Of a stretch of DNA of 28,025 nucleotides, positions 22,841 through 28,025 are shown piece after piece (within the stretch, counting starts at the first letter, position 1; every line of letters starts with the position of its first letter). The translations under genes and the position numbers were made by a program. Below the pieces are notes generated by a model. It worked only from the letters and a program-made list of their open reading frames with translations, ran no database searches and had not been told where the DNA came from. This DNA comes from Bacteroidaceae bacterium (GTDB lineage Bacteria; Bacteroidota; Bacteroidia; Bacteroidales; Bacteroidaceae), in assembly GCA_016292545.1 (NCBI GenBank), contig JAEDIG010000018.1, positions 1 through 28,025 on the forward strand. Reading direction: 5' to 3'.

Positions 22841-23125
22841 CTATTTCGCCCGTTTGATTTCGAAACCAATCTTCTTGAAGGCTGCCACATAGTTCTCGTA
22901 TGTGGCATGCCTTCCGTCATAGATGATGGTGACGGTTTTGTTGGGCAAGGAAGTCTCGATTTTCTTTGTGCCTTTTACGAAACGGATGTTTTTCTTGATT
23001 TTGTTCTCACAGTTTGCACAGTGCATGGCTGGGGTTGTGGCCACTACCAGTGTGTCGGCCTTTGTATGTGCCGAGGCGCTGGTCAGAAGCATTGCAAGGA
23101 ATGCGGTGGATAACGTCTTTTTCAT
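22841..23125 (-). CDS. Periplasmic heavy-metal-associated (HMA) domain protein
   Basis: A 94-residue protein with a signal peptide (about 1-23) and a single HMA domain. The metal site MHCANC (C36, C39) is the MxCxxC motif of copper chaperones and MerP. The fold continues KIKKNIRFVKGTKKIETSLP, VTIIYDG and AAFKKIGFEI, as usual. It likely binds Cu(I) or another soft metal in the periplasm. Its ATG overlaps the TGA of the TonB-dependent receptor as ATGA, so the two are made together; a role in taking over the metal from the receptor is inference. Confidence 0.9.
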   Translation of the reverse strand: MKKTLSTAFLAMLLTSASAHTKADTLVVATTPAMHCANCENKIKKNIRFVKGTKKIETSLPNKTVTIIYDGRHATYENYVAAFKKIGFEIKRAK

Positions 23126-25131
23126 ATTCTCTCAAAATTTATTCTCACACCAATGTATGCCATGGCTCCCGTGACGGGTCCCCACACTTGGGTTGCGTCA
23201 AAGGCGGGCGACCATGGGTGATGTGCATTTATGATGGGGTCCTTTATCTTATAGTTGGTGAGGTTCTCTCCGCCCAGGTAGATGCTGAAATGGCGGAATT
23301 CGCGGGTGATTTGGGCTTGCAGCTGGAAGTAGGCAGGGTATTTGGAGCGGTCATACAGCTCACCTCCGCCATTGAGCTGTCCGGTGGCATCAAACTGCCA
23401 CAGCTCCAGCGGCGTCTTGTAGGAAAGCGTCAGCAGGCCTTTGTAGCGTGGGGTGAGGAACTTTTGCCGCAACACACCGTCGTAGGTGCATTTTACATCG
23501 TTCAGTCGGAAGGCCCCCGTAGCGGTGAAACCGTCGGTAAAGGGGTATGTGGCATCTATCTGGAAGGTGTGGCTGTAGCTTTTCCCCTGCAGGTTCTCGA
23601 ATGTGAGCGTATGGCTGCCCCTGGACCCGTCAACGTTGATGACCGTCTGGTGGATAAAGTGGGTGTAGTAGTATTCGGCATTCACTTCAAGGCCTTTGCC
23701 GCACACGGGGATGTGTAGGCTGGCCGCCCCCCCTGTGTTCCATGCCTCCTCTTGTTTCAGGTTGGGATCTATGGCCACATCGCGGCCGCTTGCCAGCAGT
23801 GTGGTGTTGTCTGCCAGGGCGTGGGGCGTGCGGTAGCCCTTGCCTGCAGAGGCACGGAAGCTGATTGTGCTGGTGGGTGAATACTTGACGTGCAGACGGG
23901 GCGTGAGGAACCCGCCATAGATGGAGGAATAGTCCCATCGCAGGCCGGGCATCACCGTCAGTTTGTCGCCCGTTTTGTAGGTGTATTGGGCGTAGATTCC
24001 GCTGGTGGTTTCCTTGCTCTTGCCGAGCCGGGGTATGGCTGTTTCGGTGGAGGCCTCGGCCTTCTCGTCGTAGCAGTCATGGCCGACGGATGCGCCTATG
24101 CTCAGATTGTGCCTGTCCGTCAGGTCTGTTTCATACATCAGCTGGGCATAGCCGTTTTTCTGCGTCACATCGTAGCGGGTCAGGCCGAAGGTGTTGTTGG
24201 CATCGTGCCATGAGCCATGCAGCATAAGGGCAACCGAGGTGTTGTGGTCGGCATCAAGGGTAAGGCCGTTTTTCCACTGTCCTTCGTAGCGGTTGGTCTT
24301 GACCGTGGTGACGTAGAGGGGCGTTTCTGCATCCGCACGATGATGGGAGCTCTGCCCTCCTGTGTGCTCATCGTGCATCACCCTTGCCGACAGCTGGCTA
24401 ATCAGCGTCGGCGACACGTATGCCCAGCGGTGCATCAGGTTGTATTGCCGCAGCTTTGGCATGTCCATGAAGCCGTCGTTGTTCCCGTCGTGGTCGGTCT
24501 GCCGGTTCTCGAAGTGCAGGAGGGTGGCCGTCGACCATCGGTCGTTGATGTGTACGCTCCCGTCCACGTTCACCTCCTGTTTCAGCTCGCTGTCCAGATA
24601 GGCATTGGCGCGAATACCGTCGGTGGCCTGTGGCTTGAGGAACTCGATGTTTATCTGCCCAGTGATGCTCTCATAACCGTTTTTAACGCTCGATGCGCCC
24701 TTGCTCACTTGTATCGACTGCATCCATGGGCCGGGGACGTAGCCCAGCGAGTAGGGCAGGGAGGCACCCCTGAGGTTGGGGACGTTTTCGGTGAGCATCT
24801 GCACGTATGTGCCTGAGAGCCCCAGCAGCCTGATTTGCCGTGCGCCGGTGGCAGCATCGCTGTAGCTCACGTCTACCGAGGGGTTGGTTGTGAAGGACTC
24901 TCCCAGATTGCAGCACGCAGCTCTGATCAGCTGGTTTTTGCCGATGAGGTCTACATTCTCCACCCTTGAGCGCGATCGGGTGTCCTGTGCCGCTTTCACA
25001 AGGACACGGTCCAGCTCCTGCTCCCGGGCAATGCTGTCGGCTTGCTCTTCTGTTTGTGCCCATAGCCGGTGTGGCGTCAGCAGCACGAGGGTGATGAGTA
25101 TGACATTCAGTATATAATCTTGTTTTCTCAT
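23122..25131 (-). CDS. TonB-dependent outer-membrane receptor, probably for metal
   Basis: A 669-residue receptor: signal peptide to about residue 26 (LWAQ), plug domain about 45-155 (NPSVDVSYSDAATGARQIRL, then GLSGTYVQMLTENVP and VSKGASSVKNGYESITGQIN), then a 22-strand barrel with an aromatic C-terminus (YIGVRINFERI). No carboxypeptidase-like domain precedes the plug, so it is not SusC-type. It resembles colicin I/FecA-like metal or cobalamin receptors. The gene downstream codes for a periplasmic metal-binding protein overlapping by 4 bases, which points to a metal substrate such as copper. Import would need TonB (15474) and ExbB/ExbD. Start MRKQDYI chosen; ATGs at 25140 and 25152 are possible. 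Confidence 0.92.
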   Translation of the reverse strand: MRKQDYILNVILITLVLLTPHRLWAQTEEQADSIAREQELDRVLVKAAQDTRSRSRVENVDLIGKNQLIRAACCNLGESFTTNPSVDVSYSDAATGARQIRLLGLSGTYVQMLTENVPNLRGASLPYSLGYVPGPWMQSIQVSKGASSVKNGYESITGQINIEFLKPQATDGIRANAYLDSELKQEVNVDGSVHINDRWSTATLLHFENRQTDHDGNNDGFMDMPKLRQYNLMHRWAYVSPTLISQLSARVMHDEHTGGQSSHHRADAETPLYVTTVKTNRYEGQWKNGLTLDADHNTSVALMLHGSWHDANNTFGLTRYDVTQKNGYAQLMYETDLTDRHNLSIGASVGHDCYDEKAEASTETAIPRLGKSKETTSGIYAQYTYKTGDKLTVMPGLRWDYSSIYGGFLTPRLHVKYSPTSTISFRASAGKGYRTPHALADNTTLLASGRDVAIDPNLKQEEAWNTGGAASLHIPVCGKGLEVNAEYYYTHFIHQTVINVDGSRGSHTLTFENLQGKSYSHTFQIDATYPFTDGFTATGAFRLNDVKCTYDGVLRQKFLTPRYKGLLTLSYKTPLELWQFDATGQLNGGGELYDRSKYPAYFQLQAQITREFRHFSIYLGGENLTNYKIKDPIINAHHPWSPAFDATQVWGPVTGAMAYIGVRINFERI

Positions 25132-25177
25132 ATTGCCCATTGTTGAAATCAATGCGTAAGGTTCTTTTTTTTGGCGG

Positions 25178-25185
25178 CAAAATTA
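25178..25185 (-). promoter_or_regulatory. Promoter -7 box of the receptor-HMA operon
   Basis: TAATTTTG on the minus strand, 47 bases before the ATG at 25131; -33 element not clear. Confidence 0.5.
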
Positions 25186-25332
25186 CAACTTTTCTTTTAC
25201 TGTCGCCCGCAGAGTTGTGGTAAAAACAGCAAAATAGTGTTGAATTTCTCCAAATCCGATTCTTTTACCCCACATTTGGGCAAAAATCCTTGGCTTTTTC
25301 GAGTATGGTAATCTGCAAATATTGCTAATAAA

Positions 25333-25364
25333 TTTGCAAATACCATTTGATTTTTGTACTTTTG
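25333..25364 (+). promoter_or_regulatory. Promoter of the intact AAA/DUF4143 ATPase gene
   Basis: TTTG (25333-25336), 20-bp spacer, TACTTTTG (25357-25364): full consensus. Transcription would start near 25370, so the four 23-bp repeats lie in the leader of the message. Confidence 0.7.
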
Positions 25365-25375
25365 CATCGGAATTT

Positions 25376-25458
25376 CCACAAGTTGACTAATAAAAATCCC
25401 ACAAGTTGACTAGAAATACTTCCACAAGTTGACTAAAAGATAACCCTCAAACTGACTA
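25376..25458 (+). repeat. Four direct repeats, exact 23-bp period, in the leader of the ATPase gene
   Basis: CCACAAGTTGACTA occurs identically at 25376-25389, 25399-25412 and 25422-25435, and as CCTCAAACTGACTA at 25445-25458. Every start is 23 bases after the last. The spacers (9 bases) differ in sequence. The array begins about 6 bases after the expected transcription start and ends 7 bases before the ATG at 25466. Not a CRISPR: units and spacers are too short. Confidence 0.9.
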
Positions 25459-25465
25459 ATTAGGT

Positions 25466-26746
25466 ATGAACTACAGATTGCGGATTGCAGATAAGCTGCT
25501 GGAAAACAAACTAAAAGGCATGGGTGCTGTTTTGGTTGAGGGCGCTAAATGGTGTGGGAAAACCACTACCAGTGAGCAGCATGCCAGGAGCGTGCTCTAT
25601 ATGGACAATCCTAAAGACCGTAATTCGAACATGCAAATGGTTCAAATCAACCCCAACCTTCTGCTTAAAGGCGCGACTCCAAGATTGATTGACGAATGGC
25701 AGATTGCCCCGGAGCTATGGGATGCAGTCAGGTTTGAGGTGGATCACAGGGAAGATGAAGGGCAGTTTATCTTGACGGGGTCGGTGACACCATTGTCGGA
25801 TGATGACGAAGAAAAGATTCTTCATTCGGGCATCGGTCGTATTGCCCGTCTAAGGATGCGTCCGATGACGCTTTGGGAATCTGGTGATTCGAGTGGAGAA
25901 ATTAGTCTTGGTGCCCTGTTTCAGGGTGCAGAGGAACTGTTTGGCTCTTGCAGTCATGAACTTGAGGACATAGCCTGGCTGATGTGCAGAGGCGGATGGC
26001 CAAGGGCAGTGAATCAGTCTAAAGATATTGCACTTGGACGGGCCTTTGACTATTATGACACGGTGGTGAACGTGGATGTGAAGGAACCCGACAGGGTGGA
26101 ACGTAATCCAGAGAGAGTGAAATTGCTCATGCGCTCGTATGCAAGAAATCAGGGCGGGCAGGTGTCGTTGGGCGCCATCTGTGCAGACATGAAGGCCAAT
26201 GACAGCGACACGTTGGACGACAGGACTGTGTATTCTTATTTGAGGGCATTAAGAGGTATTTTTGTTATTGAGGACACAAAGGCTTGGAATCCTAATCTAA
26301 GGTCGAAATCGGCTATCCGTACAAGTGACACGCGTTATTTTACCGACCCCTCTATTGCAGTGGCAGCGTTAGGTGTAGGTCCGAAGGATTTGATGAACGA
26401 CCTCAATACGTTGGGATTGTTTTTTGAGACTATGTGTATGCGTGACCTCCGGGTGTATGCACAAGCTTTGGACGGCGACGTATACCACTATAGGGATGGC
26501 GACGGGTTGGAGTGTGACGCTGTGGTACACTTGCGAAATGGATTTTACGGACTGGTTGAGATTAAGCTCGGTGGCGATTCGCTCATTGAGGAGGGTGTCA
26601 AATCGCTCCAGAGGTTGGGAAAGAAAATTGATACGACCAAGATGAAAAGTCCGTCGTTCATGATGGTACTTACGGCAGTCGGCAAGTATGCTTACAGGCG
26701 TAAGGACAGAGTTTGGGTGGTACCAATAGGGTGCTTGAAGGATTGA
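25466..26746 (+). CDS. AAA_14/DUF4143 ATPase, intact
   Basis: A 426-residue cytoplasmic protein. N-terminal AAA_14 ATPase: Walker A variant VEGAKWCGKTT (about 25-35) and Walker B RLIDEWQ (about 73-79), then GQFILTGSVTP (sensor). C-terminal DUF4143 from about residue 200 (RNQGGQVSL, LRALRGIFVIEDTKAW) ends with ECDAVVHL...GLVEIKLGG, a D...ExK pattern like PD-(D/E)XK nucleases. Family members are widespread and often many per genome; their job is unsettled (defence and DNA handling have been suggested). Two other family members in this window are broken. Four 23-bp repeats fill its leader. It is followed by remnants of other accessory genes. Confidence 0.9.
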   Translation: MNYRLRIADKLLENKLKGMGAVLVEGAKWCGKTTTSEQHARSVLYMDNPKDRNSNMQMVQINPNLLLKGATPRLIDEWQIAPELWDAVRFEVDHREDEGQFILTGSVTPLSDDDEEKILHSGIGRIARLRMRPMTLWESGDSSGEISLGALFQGAEELFGSCSHELEDIAWLMCRGGWPRAVNQSKDIALGRAFDYYDTVVNVDVKEPDRVERNPERVKLLMRSYARNQGGQVSLGAICADMKANDSDTLDDRTVYSYLRALRGIFVIEDTKAWNPNLRSKSAIRTSDTRYFTDPSIAVAALGVGPKDLMNDLNTLGLFFETMCMRDLRVYAQALDGDVYHYRDGDGLECDAVVHLRNGFYGLVEIKLGGDSLIEEGVKSLQRLGKKIDTTKMKSPSFMMVLTAVGKYAYRRKDRVWVVPIGCLKD

Positions 26747-26763
26747 AGAGGCGAGTAAAAAAC

Positions 26764-26874
26764 TCATCTTCTTCCTAAATGGGCTTTTGCCAATATGCTA
26801 TATAACTCGGCTAACTTCTTTTCAGGAATTAGTTTCTTCTTTCTTTTGGACGGCAAAAATGTTATTTTGAATGA
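26764..26874 (-). pseudogene. Possible C-terminal remnant of an unknown gene
   Basis: An open minus-strand frame without start codon gives a lysine-rich tail: FLPSKRKKKLIPEKKLAELY, then SILAKAHLGRR and stop. It has the composition of a real protein end with an amphipathic helix rather than a random frame. No family is recognised. It may be the end of a gene whose front was lost between the ATPase and the antitoxin fragment. Confidence 0.25.
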
Positions 26875-26884
26875 CTAAAAAGCT

Positions 26885-26902
26885 ACATTTTATATAAAAT
26901 GT
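26885..26902. promoter_or_regulatory. 18-bp perfect palindrome, possible operator of the antitoxin-like gene
   Basis: ACATTTTATATAAAATGT is perfectly symmetric. It lies 55 bases upstream of the TACTTTTG box that precedes the AbiEi-like fragment. AbiEi antitoxins are known to repress their own promoters by binding inverted repeats, so this could be its operator; that link is inference. Confidence 0.45.
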
Positions 26903-26956
26903 GCCATTAAGATGAGGATTTTTAGTGGAATATGCATTAGGTAATAATTATTTTAT

Positions 26957-26964
26957 TACTTTTG
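26957..26964 (+). promoter_or_regulatory. Promoter -7 box of the antitoxin-like fragment
   Basis: TACTTTTG, 17 bases before the ATG at 26982; -33 element not clear. Confidence 0.5.
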
Positions 26965-26981
26965 CAACAAAAAGTATTGAT

Positions 26982-27110
26982 ATGACTCTTCAGAAGTGGA
27001 TAAAAGATAGGGCTATTCATGGGTATCCTACATTCTCAATAGAGGATGTAAGATGGACTGGAATGTACTCTTCTGAACGGAAAATGAGGAATGTTCATAA
27101 TATTAAATAA
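26982..27110 (+). pseudogene. AbiEi-type antitoxin, N-terminal remnant
   Basis: The 42-residue frame starts MTLQKWIKDRAIHGYPTFSI and EDVR, which I recall as the usual start of a Bacteroidetes AbiEi-family antitoxin (type IV toxin-antitoxin, winged-helix N-terminus). Normal members are about 200-300 residues and are followed by a nucleotidyltransferase toxin gene (AbiEii). Here the similarity ends after EDVR, a few unrelated codons follow, and neither the rest of the antitoxin nor any toxin gene is present. A promoter box and a palindrome upstream are retained. Family call is from memory and moderate. Confidence 0.5.
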
Positions 27111-27137
27111 GTCAACGAAATAACAAGATTGCTGATT

Positions 27138-27680
27138 ATGAAAATAGAACTATTATTGGCAGAGATATCTGAAATATATAGATGTGCAGAAAAGAATCGC
27201 TTAGAGAAGGTAAAGCAAGGTGAATTCTTTAATATATTCAATACTATAGGACTACGTACAGAAGAAGTCAGATTGCATTCTTCTTTTTTAGCTGAACTAA
27301 TGAATCCTCAAGGTACACACGGACTGTCAAATCTGTTTTTGGAAGCTTTTTTGAAAAGATTGGGACTACCCAAAAATTATCTTAATGTTTACAACGTGTC
27401 TTTGGATAATAAAGAAAGATTTATTGGTCCTGTTACAGACAAAGAAGGTGGGCGCATCGATATTATTGTCGAAGATGGTAGACATGCTATTATTATTGAG
27501 AATAAAATATACGCAGAAGATCAGAAGAACCAATTGTTGCGTTAGTATAACTACGGAAAAGAAAAATATCAAGATGGTTTTAAACTGATATACTTGACTC
27601 TTGATGGGCATGAACCCAATAAATGCTCTCTTGGCAATAAAATATTTGATTCAACTTTCGCAAGTTCAATTTCGTTGTGA
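27138..27680 (+). pseudogene. PD-(D/E)XK nuclease-family gene broken by a stop codon
   Basis: The frame opens at MKIELLLAEISEIYRCAEKN and carries the start of a PD-(D/E)XK superfamily protein: FNTIGLRTEEVRLHSSFLAE, LMNPQGTHGL, then GGRIDIIVEDGRHAIIIENK with the catalytic D, E and K pattern. A TAG at 27543-27545 (after NQLLR) cuts it at 135 residues. The same frame then goes on as family sequence, YNYGKEKYQDGFKLIYLTLD, to a TGA at 27678. A one-base change from TAT to TAG explains the first stop. Family members are about 350-450 residues, so the 3' part is also deleted, ending beside the hairpin repeat. Codon use is more AT-rich than in the core genes, which fits acquired DNA. Confidence 0.75.
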
Positions 27681-27689
27681 ATGAGCGTA

Positions 27690-27865
27690 TGAGCACGCCC
27701 CGAAGGGGCAATCTGCTACTAGCCCAGGGCAGAATGGAGCGGAGCGGAATGGCACCCTGGGTGTCACGCACCACACACAAAAACAACGCCCTACAGGGGC
27801 AAAAGCAGGACTATCAGTAATGGCACGGGTGTGTTCCTCCTACATGTAGTCCGGCTTTTGCCCCT
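27690..27865. repeat. Hairpin-rich REP-like intergenic repeat
   Basis: Several GC-rich palindromes follow each other: GCCCC/GGGGC (27697-27701, 27705-27709), CCCAGGG/CCCTGGG (27723-27729, 27755-27761), GCCC/GGGC (27788-27791, 27797-27800), and GGGGCAAAAGC (27796-27806) facing GCTTTTGCCCC (27854-27864). The sequence contrasts with the AT-rich flanks and has no reading frame. It looks like the dispersed GCCC...GGGGCAA repeats of many Bacteroidetes genomes; no second copy is in this window. Confidence 0.6.
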
Positions 27866-27974
27866 TCTTCATGTCACTCCAAAACTCGGAAGACCCAGAC
27901 TTTTGCTGCAAGTATAGTCATTATTTATGAGAAAACGGAATCATTTGTGGATATATACAAAAATTTTTCCTCAT

Positions 27975-28010
27975 TTTTATCTTCTATAAAAGATAAAACC
28001 ATTATATTTG
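27975..28010 (+). promoter_or_regulatory. Promoter and inverted repeat for a gene beyond the right edge
   Basis: TATATTTG (28003-28010) is a -7 box with no gene yet visible. Just upstream TTTTATCTT (27975-27983) and AAGATAAAA (27990-27998) form a perfect 9-bp inverted repeat over the spacer, where a repressor could bind. Confidence 0.5.
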
Positions 28011-28025
28011 CACCAAATTTCCATT

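Noticed and set aside
25376..25458. CRISPR array
   Set aside because: Repeat units of 14 bases with 9-base spacers are far below CRISPR size (about 24-37 each), no cas genes are near, and the last unit is followed directly by a start codon.

Overview
The window looks like a chromosomal piece of a Bacteroidales bacterium, most likely Prevotella-like. Evidence: many genes are preceded by the Bacteroidetes promoter pattern (TTTG, about 19-21 bp, TAnnTTTG) and almost none by a clear Shine-Dalgarno; two type IX secretion genes (porT, porQ) are present; the porQ-cmk-ispH order, DUF4837 and DUF1573 proteins and the ExbB-membrane protein-ExbD-ExbD cluster are also typical of that group. Species cannot be fixed from sequence reading alone. 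Layout: 1-700 holds an ECF sigma factor translationally coupled to a partial membrane protein gene. 790-960 is a broken ATPase gene. 1281-4556 carries a small ferredoxin, porT, a 5'-nucleotidase activity split over two genes, and rplS. 4811-7039 is a secreted GH27 alpha-galactosidase-type enzyme, followed by tRNA-Leu(UAG). 7394-10692 is a worn region: a truncated glycosyltransferase, an intact M50-type membrane peptidase, a tiny lipoprotein candidate, a second broken ATPase, an intact GNAT acetyltransferase, and remnants that include the tail of an AraC regulator. 10774-16190 is mostly housekeeping on the minus strand: ExbB/ExbD energy-coupling cluster, tRNA-Ser(GGA), tatD, a polyprenyl diphosphate synthase and TonB. 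16357-18935 is porQ-cmk-ispH on the plus strand, meeting meaB-DUF1573 and a DUF4837 lipoprotein gene on the minus strand. 22276-22829 is a GH35 beta-galactosidase gene with its middle deleted. 22841-25131 is a TonB-dependent receptor coupled to a periplasmic heavy-metal-binding protein. 25376-27680 is an accessory block: an intact AAA/DUF4143 ATPase with four 23-bp leader repeats, an AbiEi-like antitoxin fragment behind an 18-bp palindrome, and a PD-(D/E)XK nuclease gene broken by a stop codon. 27690-27865 is a hairpin-rich REP-like repeat, and a promoter runs off the right edge. How it fits together: TonB plus ExbB/ExbD would energise outer-membrane import, including by the receptor at 23122-25131; PorT and PorQ belong to the protein secretion machine of the same outer membrane. 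The most unusual pattern is that all three AAA/DUF4143 ATPase loci (one intact, two broken) carry short direct repeats with exact spacing just ahead of the gene, each locus with a different repeat sequence (33, 33 and 23 bp period). A second pattern is the high density of deletion-type pseudogenes (about seven) among intact housekeeping genes.
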